37,945 nucleotides of DNA from Superficieibacter electus (GTDB lineage: Bacteria; Pseudomonadota; Gammaproteobacteria; Enterobacterales; Enterobacteriaceae), in the NCBI RefSeq assembly GCF_002915575.1, contig NZ_PQGD01000031.1, forward strand, positions 1 to 37,945. The letters are read 5' to 3'. The notes beneath the pieces are model-generated. The model did no database searches, had not been told where the DNA came from, and saw only the letters and a list, made by a program, of their open reading frames with translations. This document shows positions 11,779-19,866 of this stretch, piece after piece (within the stretch, counting starts at the first letter, position 1; every line of letters begins with the position of its first letter). The position numbers and the translations under genes were made by a program.

Positions 11779-11962
11779 TGATGAACCGATGCAGTGCGCA
11801 GAAAATCTTACCGTTGCCGGCCTGCTCGACACGCTTCATCAGCTCAAACCGGGCGCAGCGCTGGCGCTTAATCAACAGATCCTGCCGCGTGAGCGGTGGG
11901 AACACCAGACCGTGCAGGAAGGCGACCAGATCCTGCTTTTTCAGGTTATCGCCGGAGGCTGA
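11762..11962 (+). CDS. thiS: Sulfur carrier protein ThiS
   Basis: ThiS is a 66-residue ubiquitin-fold protein whose C-terminal Gly-Gly is adenylated by ThiF and converted to the thiocarboxylate that donates sulfur to ThiG. The product starts [10 protein letters not shown] and ends QVIAGG, with no residue after the diglycine. The start at 11762 lies inside the 3' end of thiF with GGAGG just upstream. thiG begins one base after its stop. Confidence 0.97.
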   Translation: MQIQFNDEPMQCAENLTVAGLLDTLHQLKPGAALALNQQILPRERWEHQTVQEGDQILLFQVIAGG

Positions 11963-11963
11963 C

Positions 11964-12734
11964 ATGTTACGTATTGCTGATAAAACCTTTGATTCCCACC
12001 TGTTTACCGGGACCGGGAAATTTGCCTCTTCATCATTGATGACAGAGGCGATTCGCGCTTCGGGCAGCCAGCTGGTGACGCTGGCGATGAAGCGCGTTGA
12101 TTTGCGCCAGCACAACGATGCGATCCTCGCCCCGCTTGTTGGGGCTGGGGTGACGCTGCTGCCCAATACCTCTGGCGCGAAGACGGCGGAAGAAGCCATC
12201 TTTGCCGCGCAACTGGCCCGCGAAGCGCTGGGGACCCACTGGCTGAAGCTGGAGATCCACCCTGACGCCCGCTGGCTACTGCCGGACCCCATTGAAACCC
12301 TGAAAGCCGCCGACGCGCTGGTCAAACAGGGCTTTATTGTTCTGCCCTACTGCGGTGCCGATCCAGTGCTGTGTAAGCGTCTGGAAGAGGTTGGCTGCGC
12401 CGCCGTCATGCCGCTCGGTGCGCCGATTGGCTCAAATCAGGGGCTGGAAACTCGCGCCATGCTGGAAATTATTATCGAACAAGCCACGGTGCCGGTGGTG
12501 GTTGACGCAGGGATTGGCGCGCCCAGCCATGCGGCACTGGCGCTGGAAATGGGAGCCGACGCAGTGCTGGTGAATACCGCGATTGCGGTAGCGGACGATC
12601 CGGTGATGATGGCGAAGGCTTTCCGGCTGGCCGTCGAAGCGGGTCTTCTGGCCCGTCAGGCGGTGCCCGGCATTCGTAGCAGCCAGGCCGTAGCCACCAG
12701 CCCGCTGACGGGCTTTCTGGAGGCCAGCACATGA
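11964..12734 (+). CDS. thiG: Thiazole synthase
   Basis: ThiG condenses deoxyxylulose 5-phosphate, dehydroglycine and ThiS thiocarboxylate to the thiazole phosphate. The 256-residue TIM barrel has the Schiff-base lysine K95 ([10 protein letters not shown]), the [12 protein letters not shown] phosphate site and [12 protein letters not shown]. The start ATG at 11964 follows GGAGGCTGAC and matches the family N-terminus. Its stop overlaps the thiH start (ATGA). Confidence 0.97.
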   Translation: MLRIADKTFDSHLFTGTGKFASSSLMTEAIRASGSQLVTLAMKRVDLRQHNDAILAPLVGAGVTLLPNTSGAKTAEEAIFAAQLAREALGTHWLKLEIHPDARWLLPDPIETLKAADALVKQGFIVLPYCGADPVLCKRLEEVGCAAVMPLGAPIGSNQGLETRAMLEIIIEQATVPVVVDAGIGAPSHAALALEMGADAVLVNTAIAVADDPVMMAKAFRLAVEAGLLARQAVPGIRSSQAVATSPLTGFLEAST

Positions 12735-13858
12735 GCACCTTTACCGACCACTGGCGCACGCTGGACTGGGACGATATTCGCCTGCGTATCAACACCAAAA
12801 CCCCCGCCGACGTAGAACGGGCGCTTAACACCGCGCATCCGACGCGCGACGATATGATGGCCCTGCTCTCACCTGCCGCCAGCGCGTATCTGGAGCCGCT
12901 GGCACAAAAAGCACAGCGACTCACCCGCCAGCGTTTTGGCAACACGGTCAGCTTCTATGTTCCGCTTTACCTCTCCAACCTGTGCGCCAACGATTGCACC
13001 TACTGCGGTTTTTCGATGAGCAACCGTATCAAGCGTAAAACGCTGGATGAGGCAGAAATCGCCCGCGAATGCGATGCCATTCGGGAAATGGGATTTGAAC
13101 ACCTGCTGCTGGTTACCGGCGAACATCAGGGTAAGGTCGGCATGGATTACTTTCGTCGCCATCTGCCCGCGATTCGCCGCCGATTTGCTTCGCTGCAAAT
13201 GGAAGTACAGCCGCTGGCGCAGGAAGAGTATGCCGAGCTGAAAACTCTCGGCCTGGATGGCGTGATGGTTTATCAGGAGACTTACCATGAAGCCGAATAT
13301 GCCCGGCATCATCTGAAAGGTCATAAACAGGATTTTTTCTGGCGGCTGGAAACGCCGGATCGTCTCGGACGGGCAGGGATCGACAAGATCGGCCTTGGCG
13401 CGCTGATTGGTCTCTCAGACAGCTGGCGCGTGGACTGCTATATGGTGGCAGAGCATTTGCTGTGGCTACAAAAACACTACTGGCAGAGCCGCTACTCCAT
13501 CTCATTTCCGCGTCTGCGTCCGTGCGCGGGTGGCATTGAGCCAGCGTCGATTATGGATGAACGCCAGCTGGTGCAAACCATCTGTGCGTTCCGGTTGCTG
13601 GCCCCGGAGATTGAATTATCGCTTTCGACCCGTGAATCGCCGTGGTTTCGCGATCGCGTCGTCCCTCTGGCAATCAATAACGTGAGCGCTTTTTCGAAAA
13701 CGCAGCCCGGTGGCTATGCCGACGACCATCCGGAACTGGAGCAATTTTCCCCGCATGACGGACGTCGCCCGCAGGAAGTAGCCGATGCTCTCGTTGCGCG
13801 CGGCCTTCAGCCGGTATGGAAGGACTGGGATAACTTTCTGGGACGCGCCTCGCAATAG
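12731..13858 (+). CDS. thiH: Tyrosine lyase (2-iminoacetate synthase)
   Basis: ThiH is a radical-SAM enzyme that cleaves tyrosine to dehydroglycine and p-cresol, supplying ThiG. The 375-residue protein carries the CX3CX2C cluster motif at C85, C89, C92 (CANDCTYC), the [10 protein letters not shown] segment and the C-terminal [13 protein letters not shown] block. It is two residues shorter than E. coli ThiH as I recall it. It closes the thiCEFSGH operon, with hairpins following. Confidence 0.97.
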   Translation: MSTFTDHWRTLDWDDIRLRINTKTPADVERALNTAHPTRDDMMALLSPAASAYLEPLAQKAQRLTRQRFGNTVSFYVPLYLSNLCANDCTYCGFSMSNRIKRKTLDEAEIARECDAIREMGFEHLLLVTGEHQGKVGMDYFRRHLPAIRRRFASLQMEVQPLAQEEYAELKTLGLDGVMVYQETYHEAEYARHHLKGHKQDFFWRLETPDRLGRAGIDKIGLGALIGLSDSWRVDCYMVAEHLLWLQKHYWQSRYSISFPRLRPCAGGIEPASIMDERQLVQTICAFRLLAPEIELSLSTRESPWFRDRVVPLAINNVSAFSKTQPGGYADDHPELEQFSPHDGRRPQEVADALVARGLQPVWKDWDNFLGRASQ

Positions 13859-13913
13859 TCGCGCAACATATTGTCGCGAGGCGAAAAAGTGCGGATAGAG
13901 CTTCGCAAAGCCC

Positions 13914-13945
13914 GCGTCGGGAAGTGGTCACGCCTTTCCCGACGC
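13914..13945 (+). terminator. Terminator of the thi operon
   Basis: GCGTCGGGAA (13914-13923) pairs with TTCCCGACGC (13936-13945) in a perfect 10-bp stem followed by TTTACGCTGTCTTT. It lies 55 bases after thiH stops. The broken T-run suggests moderate efficiency. Confidence 0.7.
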
Positions 13946-13978
13946 TTTACGCTGTCTTTGTCAGCAAAGGACGCTGAC

Positions 13979-14009
13979 CAGGGCGGAAAACATTCCTCTC
14001 ACCGCCCTG
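13979..14009 (-). terminator. Hairpin after the SIS-domain gene
   Basis: CAGGGCGG (13979-13986) pairs with CCGCCCTG (14002-14009), 9 bases beyond the stop of the leftward SIS gene. No T-run follows on the minus strand, so it may slow or process rather than terminate. Confidence 0.4.
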
Positions 14010-14017
14010 CCCCACGC

Positions 14018-15163
14018 TTAATAAACGGTGACTTTGGCGACTTTTGCCACTTTGCCGTCACGTGAGGGATTATCCGGGGTAACGCCAAGCGCAATGGCAC
14101 GATACAGGCCAGCCACCTGTGCGAAAAGGACATACAGCATGGCAGAAAACGATTCGTGATACTGTGCCAGTTCCGGGCTGGCAAAGTGGTAGTAACGGTC
14201 ACACACGTGATGGTCAGCGGGCAGCGCGTCATGACCAATGCCGATGATCTGCGCCGCTGCGCTGCGCTCGCCAGTCAGCTCGCTCATCATGTCGAGATCG
14301 TAGCGGCGGATCTCAGGGCGCGCGGCAATATAGCCCACCACGGTTGCATCGCGATTGATGATAAGTTTTGGGCCATGACGGAATTCCAGCATGGAATGCC
14401 AGGCCGTCATTATATTGCCGTTGCCCATTTCCAGCAGTTTCAGGCTGGTCTCGCAGGCAATGGCTTTCAGGGACAGCGCGCCGACGGCAACCATATTGTC
14501 ACGCGGCACGGCAGCCCACTGTTCAATATCCGCTGCGTAGTTATTCAAAAAGTACGTCGCCCCACGCTGAAGAACGGGCAGTACACGCTCCAGCTCAGAC
14601 CAGCAAGCCGGTGCCAGTAGTAGCATGATGTACCACATGGGTATGGTAAATTCGCTGGTGGCGGCAAAGCTGCCGTTGGATGTCCCTTCGGGCACCGCAA
14701 TAAATAAGCCTTCCGGCTGCTGACTGGCAAGCTGAGCCAGGCGGCTTTGCGCGTTATTAGTAATAGCAATATGCGGCGTACCCGGGTGTGCTGCCAACTG
14801 ACGCTCTACTACTTTTACGGTTTCTGGCGTATTGCCGGAACTGCTGACTGACACCAGAATACATTTGCCTGAGAGCATTTCTGGCGCAAGCACCAGATCC
14901 GTTGCCGCGATGACGTCGACATGACGGGATAACACGCTACGTAACCAATTGACACTGGCCTGTGCGGCCAGCAGCGACGATCCCGCCCCGGTGATGATAA
15001 TGCGGCTATTCGCATCGCACTGTTTCCAGAAGGCGTCCACTGCCGGACGCTGTGCGCTTATCTGAGTGAATCCTTCCTGCCACAAACGCGGCTGATTGAC
15101 TATTGCCGCCGCGGTTAATGCCGCACCTTTTTCCTTCCACCAGCTTTCGTTATGATTCAGCAT
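14018..15163 (-). CDS. AgaS-like double-SIS-domain sugar-phosphate isomerase/deaminase
   Basis: The 381-residue protein has two SIS (phosphosugar isomerase) domains: the first with ITGAGSS (57-63) and SVSSSGNTPE (105-114), the second with ETSLKLLE (238-245) and the diagnostic LEFRHGPK (259-266). Length and the FRHGPK motif place it with AgaS, which deaminates or isomerises galactosamine 6-phosphate to tagatose 6-phosphate; the exact substrate here is unknown. It would act in the cytoplasm on a product of the nearby PTS and GH4 enzyme. It is divergent from the GntR gene across 96 bases, with a weak CGGAAAA upstream of the ATG. FrlB-type deglycases are an alternative but are usually shorter. 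Confidence 0.82.
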   Translation of the reverse strand: MLNHNESWWKEKGAALTAAAIVNQPRLWQEGFTQISAQRPAVDAFWKQCDANSRIIITGAGSSLLAAQASVNWLRSVLSRHVDVIAATDLVLAPEMLSGKCILVSVSSSGNTPETVKVVERQLAAHPGTPHIAITNNAQSRLAQLASQQPEGLFIAVPEGTSNGSFAATSEFTIPMWYIMLLLAPACWSELERVLPVLQRGATYFLNNYAADIEQWAAVPRDNMVAVGALSLKAIACETSLKLLEMGNGNIMTAWHSMLEFRHGPKLIINRDATVVGYIAARPEIRRYDLDMMSELTGERSAAAQIIGIGHDALPADHHVCDRYYHFASPELAQYHESFSAMLYVLFAQVAGLYRAIALGVTPDNPSRDGKVAKVAKVTVY

Positions 15164-15259
15164 AATAATTTTTCCGATTCCGTTATCCTTGCGCCTGGCA
15201 GAAGTTGTGCATTAGCATCCCAACGCCAGCCTTTTTATTGCTTCTTTTCCGGGACCGCC

Positions 15260-15991
15260 ATGAAGCCAGTCTATATTCTGATCCGCGACACGCTGAGACG
15301 CGATATTCAAAACCAAAAGTATCCTGTTGGCTCACTTATACCTTCTGAGCGCGAATTGGCTGAGACGTACCAGGTCACGCGCGCCACGGTCCAGAAAGCT
15401 ATTGCCCATATGCAGCAGGAGGGCCTGGTTAAAAAAGTCGTCGGCAAAGGCACGTTCGTTTGCCGGGCCTTTGCCCCACCGGTATACCTGCTCAACCCGG
15501 AAGGCAAAAACAGCGCGCTGGGTGTGACCCAGGAACTGAGCGAGAAAGCCACCATCACCAGCCAGTTGATTTACCACGTCCGGCAACCGGCGGGTGAATA
15601 TCTTGCCAGCCAGTTTGGCGTCCCGGCAGACGAGCCGGTTCATGCCATCCGTCGCGTGCGTCTCTTTGACGACGTTCCCGCACTGATTGAAGACAGCTAT
15701 ATTCCGCTGGCGATTGTTGCCACGATTGATGACGACACGCTCCAGCACCATTCGCTGTACACCTTCATTGAGCAAACCTGCCGGCAAAAAATTGGCGGTA
15801 CGGATACTGAAGTCGCCGCCAGTTTGTTTAATGCGGAAATGGCAACGCTTCTTGCCGTTCCGGTGAACTCGCCGATGCTACACATTAAGGAGCGCACGTG
15901 GCTGGCAGACGGCACGGTGTTTAACTACTCCTGGAGCTATAACCGTGGCGACCTGTTCCGCATGCGCAGCCGTAAAGTGCTTACGCCCTGA
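15260..15991 (+). CDS. GntR-family regulator, HutC/UTRA subgroup
   Basis: The 243-residue product has an N-terminal GntR winged helix (residues about 5-68: SLIPSERELAETYQVTRATV, ending GKGTFV) and a C-terminal UTRA ligand-binding domain (about 90-235; ending YNRGDLFRM). UTRA repressors usually sense sugar phosphates, so it likely controls the flanking PTS/GH4/SIS genes. I start at 15260 (MKPVYILIRDTLRRDI); an in-frame extension to 15152 is low-complexity and overlaps the divergent promoter. Its stop overlaps the convergent GH4 gene by 11 bases. The palindrome at 18664-18679 is its best operator candidate. Confidence 0.9.
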   Translation: MKPVYILIRDTLRRDIQNQKYPVGSLIPSERELAETYQVTRATVQKAIAHMQQEGLVKKVVGKGTFVCRAFAPPVYLLNPEGKNSALGVTQELSEKATITSQLIYHVRQPAGEYLASQFGVPADEPVHAIRRVRLFDDVPALIEDSYIPLAIVATIDDDTLQHHSLYTFIEQTCRQKIGGTDTEVAASLFNAEMATLLAVPVNSPMLHIKERTWLADGTVFNYSWSYNRGDLFRMRSRKVLTP

Positions 15992-17297
15992 AAAACTGCG
16001 GCAGATATTCACGATGCGCTTCCAGCAGCTCATCCAGCACCTGCTTCGCTACTTTACCCGACGGTACCAGCGGGTTCAGGGTCAGCGCCTGTAGCGCCGC
16101 ACCGTAGCTTCCGGTGACGGCCGCCTCTACCGCCATCTCCTCCCAGGATTTCATCACCGAGACCAGACCGGAAACGGTAGAAGGTAGGGCGTCATTGTTT
16201 AACGGGATGGCACCATAGCGGCCAATCACGCAGGTGGTTTCAATAGCGACATTATCCGGCAGCGAGCGGATCGCGCCGTTATTACGTACGTTCACCGTCA
16301 TTAATAGATTCTTGTCGTTATAAATAGCGCTGATAAGTTCGCAGGCGGCTTCAGAGTAGTATGCCCCGCCACGTTGCTCCAGCTGCTTCGGCTTTTCATG
16401 CAGATCGGGGTTTTTATACAGTTCGAAGAGTTCATGCTCGACGGCTTTTACCACTTCACCACGCGTACCGTGCTCCTTGTAATCGTGCAACTGGTTTTCC
16501 AGTACGTCGCTGGTGGTGTAGTAATACTGGTGATACGGGCAAGGGATCACCCCCAAATGCTGGATCTGTTCCTGTAGCCATGGAATATCGGGGATATTTT
16601 TTGGCTTATGGGCGCTGTCATACTTCAGATTTTTCAGCACCTCTGGCATCACATCCTTGCCATCCATATAGACGTGGGTGCCGTACAGGAAGTGATTTAA
16701 CCCCACCAGTTGTAACAGGAAGCGGGATTTATCCACGCCGAGGATCTCTGCCACCATGCGCTGCATAGACTGAGAGAGATTGCACAGGCCAACGCATTTA
16801 ATCCGGCTGTGTTTGATGACGGCTTCAGTCACAATACCGCTTGGATTGGTAAAGTTGACCAGCCAGGCATCCGGACATAATTCTTCCATATCGCGGCAAA
16901 TATCGAGGATGACAGGAATGGTACGCAGCGCTTTCGCCAGTCCGCCTGCACCATTGGTTTCCTGACCAATCAGCCCGTGCGAGAGTGGAATACGTTCGTC
17001 CTTAATGCGCGCATCCAGTTGACCTACGCGTAGCTGCGTCGTCACGAAATCAGCATCTTTTAGTGCTGCACGACGGTCGAGCGTCAGATGGACCTGGCAA
17101 TCAATACCCGCCGCTTCTACCATTCGTTTTGCCAGATTACCGACGATTTCAAGCTTCTCGCGTCCGGCTTCTACATCCACCAGCCAGATTTCGCCAATCG
17201 GCAGTTCATGATAACGCTGGATAAAACCTTCAATGATTTCTGGCGTATAAGAGCTACCGCCGCCGATAGTTACAATTTTAAGTTTCTTATTCATCAT
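15981..17297 (-). CDS. GH4 family 6-phospho-glycosidase (probable 6-phospho-beta-glucosidase)
   Basis: GH4 enzymes cleave phosphorylated disaccharides by an NAD- and Mn-dependent elimination mechanism. The 438-residue protein has a Rossmann start (KIVTIGGGSSYTPE, 7-20), VNFTNPSG (147-154), the metal ligands C172 and H202 (GLCNLS; VGLNHF) and YYTTSDV. The CN dipeptide after the metal Cys is typical of the beta-acting 6-phosphoglucosidases (ChbF/LicH type) rather than the alpha type (CH), an inference. Tandem ATGs occur at 17297 and 17294 after AAGGACGAT; either may be used. It follows PTS IIC by 9 bases and is surely cotranscribed. Confidence 0.9.
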   Translation of the reverse strand: MMNKKLKIVTIGGGSSYTPEIIEGFIQRYHELPIGEIWLVDVEAGREKLEIVGNLAKRMVEAAGIDCQVHLTLDRRAALKDADFVTTQLRVGQLDARIKDERIPLSHGLIGQETNGAGGLAKALRTIPVILDICRDMEELCPDAWLVNFTNPSGIVTEAVIKHSRIKCVGLCNLSQSMQRMVAEILGVDKSRFLLQLVGLNHFLYGTHVYMDGKDVMPEVLKNLKYDSAHKPKNIPDIPWLQEQIQHLGVIPCPYHQYYYTTSDVLENQLHDYKEHGTRGEVVKAVEHELFELYKNPDLHEKPKQLEQRGGAYYSEAACELISAIYNDKNLLMTVNVRNNGAIRSLPDNVAIETTCVIGRYGAIPLNNDALPSTVSGLVSVMKSWEEMAVEAAVTGSYGAALQALTLNPLVPSGKVAKQVLDELLEAHREYLPQFFRA

Positions 17298-17306
17298 ATC
17301 GTCCTT

Positions 17307-18635
17307 TTAATATTCTGTTACGGGCAATTTGGTTACGGCTTCATCTACAGAACTGGTTTCATCACGTAAATATTGCCTGTCGAGAGTCATCACAAACGGA
17401 TAATAAATCGTCATCGCGACAATAAGGTTGATCGCCTGAAATAAAATCCCTTTCCAGCCACAAATCAGAAAGCCGCTAATAAAAATCGGGGTAGTCCATG
17501 GAATTTCCAGGCCGGAGGTTAATGGCAGAAATCCACTGGCCATCGCGCTATACGTAATCACGCAAAGCACGACCGGTACGACAATAAAAGGAATGAGCAA
17601 TACCGGATTCAGCGCAATAGGAACACCGAAGATAATCGGTTCATTGATATTAAAGATGGCAGCCGGGGTCGCCAATTTTGCGATTTCACGCATGCGTTTA
17701 CTTTTAGCGCGAAACAGCATCACCAGCAGCATCGCCAGGGTGAAACCAGTACCGCCACAAATCAGGAACACATCGCGGAACTGTTGGGTAATAATATTCA
17801 CAGGTGGCAAACCGGTTTTCATCGCCTGCAAATTTTCCAGCGTCAGCGACCGCCATACCGGTCCCATGATCGCCGTTACGATAGAATCACCGTGCAGGCC
17901 AAAGAACCAAAAGAAGCTGATAAAAAATTCGGCAACCATCTGTGAAGGCAGCGTGTTACCCAGCTTCATCATCGGCGCTTGCAGGACGGTAAAGATCATC
18001 TCCTGCACGGTGCCGTAGGCTGTGGATTCAAAAAGCAGCCGTATTCCCCAGAAAATCAGGACGATCAATAACGAAGGAATAAGCGAGCTGAAGCTATTTG
18101 CCACCGCCGGAGGGACGCTATCAGGCATAATAATCATTAACCGGGGATGGCTAAACAGGCGATAAAGTCTGACCGCGATAAGCGTGGCAATAATGGATAA
18201 AAATAACCCCTGGGCACCTAAAGCAAAAACCGGGATCACATCGCTGATAACACCGCCCTGCGCTTGCGGCAGTTTAAAAGGCGTTATAATCATAAAACAA
18301 ACCAGCGAAATCAGCGCGCACGATATTTCATTGAGCTGCCAGCGTTTGGCCATGCTGATACTGATGCTGACAATGACCAGCAGCGCCATGATTGAATAGG
18401 TTGCATCAAGAATATAATTAAGCTGGCTAATGAATTTATCGCCAAAAAGACCGACGATAAAATCACTATATCCAGGGAAAGGGAGGTTGGCGATCAACAG
18501 GAAAAAGGAGCCAATAATCAGGAACGGCATAATCCTGATAAAACCATCCTTAATGGCTGAGAGATAATCGTTATTTTCAATTCTTATTGCCAGTGGCAAT
18601 AGATTTTTTTCCATTAATTCAGTGAATTTATTCAT
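17307..18635 (-). CDS. PTS lactose/cellobiose-type IIC permease
   Basis: The 442-residue protein is the membrane channel of a lactose/chitobiose-family phosphotransferase system. Hydrophobic segments run through the whole length, starting at about residue 30 (GFIRIMPFLIIGSFFLLIAN). The substrate-site region FFWFFGLHGDSIV, the GGTGFTLA segment and FNINEPIIFGVPIALNP are the family hallmarks. It should move a disaccharide inward for phosphorylation by the IIB encoded divergently at 18966. The N-terminus and A/T-rich codons contrast with the thi genes. The ATG follows GAGAACGAT. The leader carries a strong promoter and a palindromic operator. Confidence 0.92.
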   Translation of the reverse strand: MNKFTELMEKNLLPLAIRIENNDYLSAIKDGFIRIMPFLIIGSFFLLIANLPFPGYSDFIVGLFGDKFISQLNYILDATYSIMALLVIVSISISMAKRWQLNEISCALISLVCFMIITPFKLPQAQGGVISDVIPVFALGAQGLFLSIIATLIAVRLYRLFSHPRLMIIMPDSVPPAVANSFSSLIPSLLIVLIFWGIRLLFESTAYGTVQEMIFTVLQAPMMKLGNTLPSQMVAEFFISFFWFFGLHGDSIVTAIMGPVWRSLTLENLQAMKTGLPPVNIITQQFRDVFLICGGTGFTLAMLLVMLFRAKSKRMREIAKLATPAAIFNINEPIIFGVPIALNPVLLIPFIVVPVVLCVITYSAMASGFLPLTSGLEIPWTTPIFISGFLICGWKGILFQAINLIVAMTIYYPFVMTLDRQYLRDETSSVDEAVTKLPVTEY

Positions 18636-18663
18636 ATCGTTCTCACTGTTTTGCTATAGGTTA

Positions 18664-18679
18664 AGTGGTATATACCACT
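18664..18679. promoter_or_regulatory. Perfect 16-bp palindromic operator, probable GntR/UTRA site
   Basis: AGTGGTATATACCACT is its own reverse complement. It begins about two bases downstream of the predicted IIC transcription start, a classic repression position. Its form (GGT-TATA-ACC core) resembles operators of UTRA-type GntR repressors such as NagR/DasR, and a UTRA gene lies in the same locus. I did not find a second copy in the SIS/GntR spacer. Confidence 0.75.
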
Positions 18680-18687
18680 AAGTCGCA

Positions 18688-18716
18688 ATAGTATTTATCC
18701 TCTTTTTATCTGTCAA
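18688..18716 (-). promoter_or_regulatory. Promoter of the IIC-GH4 operon
   Basis: On the minus strand a perfect -35 TTGACA (18711-18716), a 17-base spacer and a -10 TACTAT (18688-18693) form an almost consensus sigma-70 promoter with a start predicted near 18681. The untranslated leader is about 45 bases and includes the palindrome. Confidence 0.82.
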
Positions 18717-18753
18717 TGGCCGCAGAATCGAATGAAGAGGATTAAACGTGTTT

Positions 18754-18769
18754 TGTGATTAATGGCACA
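18754..18769. promoter_or_regulatory. CRP-like site 1
   Basis: TGTGA-N6-GCACA matches the CRP consensus (TGTGA-N6-TCACA) at 9 of 10 core positions. Its centre is about 80 bases upstream of the predicted IIC start, close to a helical phase that permits class I activation. Confidence 0.55.
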
Positions 18770-18874
18770 TTTAAAGGTAATACTATCCTGACCACATATC
18801 GGGAGGCGGATAGTAGATCGTGCACGCTGATTTGATGTCAAAATGTAACCGGTTTCATTTTTTGCGGCTTTCTT

Positions 18875-18890
18875 TGTGATGCCTTACACA
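18875..18890. promoter_or_regulatory. CRP-like site 2
   Basis: TGTGA-N6-ACACA matches 9 of 10 core positions. Its centre is about 60 bases upstream of the predicted start of the IIB-IIA operon, the usual class I position. Confidence 0.55.
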
Positions 18891-18907
18891 CATTCGACGC
18901 AAAAACG

Positions 18908-18935
18908 TTGTCTGCCGTGCGGCCACGGATAATGA
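18908..18935 (+). promoter_or_regulatory. Probable promoter of the IIB-IIA operon
   Basis: TTGTCT (18908-18913), a 16-base spacer and TAATGA (18930-18935) give a mediocre promoter, consistent with a need for CRP. The IIB start codon is about 24 bases downstream of the likely transcription start. Confidence 0.45.
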
Positions 18936-18965
18936 TAAAGGACCAAGGAACATTGAGGGCTAGTT

Positions 18966-19271
18966 ATGAAGAACATCGTTTTATGCTGTGCTGCCGGTAT
19001 GTCCACCAGCATGTTAGTTCAACGTATGAAGGATGCAGCTCAGAAGAAAGGGGTCGAAGTGTCGATCAAGGCTGTGCCCGTCGCTGAATTCAATGACAAT
19101 ATTGCTACTGCTGATATCGTTTTGCTGGGGCCGCAGGTGAAATATGAGCAGGCAAAATTACAGGCACAGGCCGACCCGCTGGGCAAGAAAGTCGCGGTTA
19201 TCGATATGATGGATTACGGCATGATGAAAGGTGATGTCGTACTTGAGAAAGCCCTCAAGCTAATGGAGTAA
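18966..19271 (+). CDS. PTS lactose/cellobiose-type IIB protein
   Basis: The 101-residue cytoplasmic IIB takes phosphate from IIA onto a cysteine and passes it to the sugar brought by IIC. The N-terminal signature VLCCAAGMSTSMLV aligns with ChbB so that Cys8 is the phosphorylated residue. The ATG follows GAGGGCTAGTT. It is encoded opposite to its IIC partner, which is unusual for a lactose-family PTS, and is followed after 4 bases by IIA. Confidence 0.94.
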   Translation: MKNIVLCCAAGMSTSMLVQRMKDAAQKKGVEVSIKAVPVAEFNDNIATADIVLLGPQVKYEQAKLQAQADPLGKKVAVIDMMDYGMMKGDVVLEKALKLME

Positions 19272-19275
19272 CGTT

Positions 19276-19593
19276 GTGGAAGATTTAGAAACAATCATTA
19301 TGGAGCTGTTAGTGAACGCCGGGGCGGCTCGCAGCCAGGCACTCACCGCATTACAGCTGGCGCGTAAAGGCGATTTTACCGGCGCTGAAAAAGCGATGGA
19401 AGAATCCCATGAATACGTCAAGCATGCGCATAAAATCCAGACGCAGCTTATCGGCCTTGATGAAGGTGCGGGCAAGCTTCCAGTTAACCTTATTACCGTT
19501 CACTCTCAGGATCACCTGATGAACGCCATGGTGATTCAGGATCTGGCAGGCGATATGATCGAACTTTATCGTCGGTTGCCACTGGTAAACTAA
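19276..19593 (+). CDS. PTS lactose/cellobiose-type IIA protein
   Basis: The 105-residue helical protein belongs to the trimeric lactose/chitobiose IIA family and relays phosphate from HPr to IIB. Phosphohistidine is His76 in VHSQDHLM, with the metal-site Asp79. The start is GTG at 19276, placed by GGAGTAACGTT that overlaps the IIB stop. It is the last gene of a two-gene IIB-IIA transcript. Confidence 0.93.
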   Translation: MEDLETIIMELLVNAGAARSQALTALQLARKGDFTGAEKAMEESHEYVKHAHKIQTQLIGLDEGAGKLPVNLITVHSQDHLMNAMVIQDLAGDMIELYRRLPLVN

Positions 19594-19605
19594 TCTCAGT
19601 CTCTG

Positions 19606-19640
19606 TCTCCCGAAGCCGCTGCCGCTGCCGCATCGGGAGA
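19606..19640 (+). terminator. Hairpin after PTS IIA
   Basis: TCTCCCGA (19606-19613) pairs with TCGGGAGA (19633-19640). The loop is a GCCGCT hexamer repeat. Only TTCACTC follows, so termination strength is uncertain. Confidence 0.5.
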
Positions 19641-19821
19641 TTCACTCAAGAATCTACTATTACGCTACGCGCTTTACGATAATGATCTATAGCGCAAAAT
19701 ACGTTGTTTTCTTTTACTCCCCCCGCCATTGACGCACTATTGCTCATAACAATATGCCCAAAGTGTTACCAGGAAATAGCTGATAAGTGAACCTGGTGAT
19801 ATTCAACCATTAAATAAAGCA

Positions 19822-19846
19822 GGCCAGTCAGCGGATCGGACTGGCC
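19822..19846 (-). terminator. Terminator of the kinase-permease-hydrolase operon
   Basis: On the minus strand GGCCAGTC pairs with GACTGGCC around a 9-base loop, followed by TGCTTTATTTAA. It lies 20 bases after the hydrolase stop. The rest of 19641-19866 shows nothing I can support. Confidence 0.75.
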
Positions 19847-19866
19847 CGGAAGAAACACCATCGGCA

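Larger units (their letters stand above)
18636..18965. other. 330-bp divergent regulatory region between PTS IIC and IIB
   Basis: No gene is visible. It holds the IIC promoter and palindrome near its left end, two CRP-like sites, the weaker IIB promoter at its right end, and an 8-bp inverted repeat (TACTATCC 18781-18788 with GGATAGTA 18808-18815, 19-base loop) of unknown role. Confidence 0.8.
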
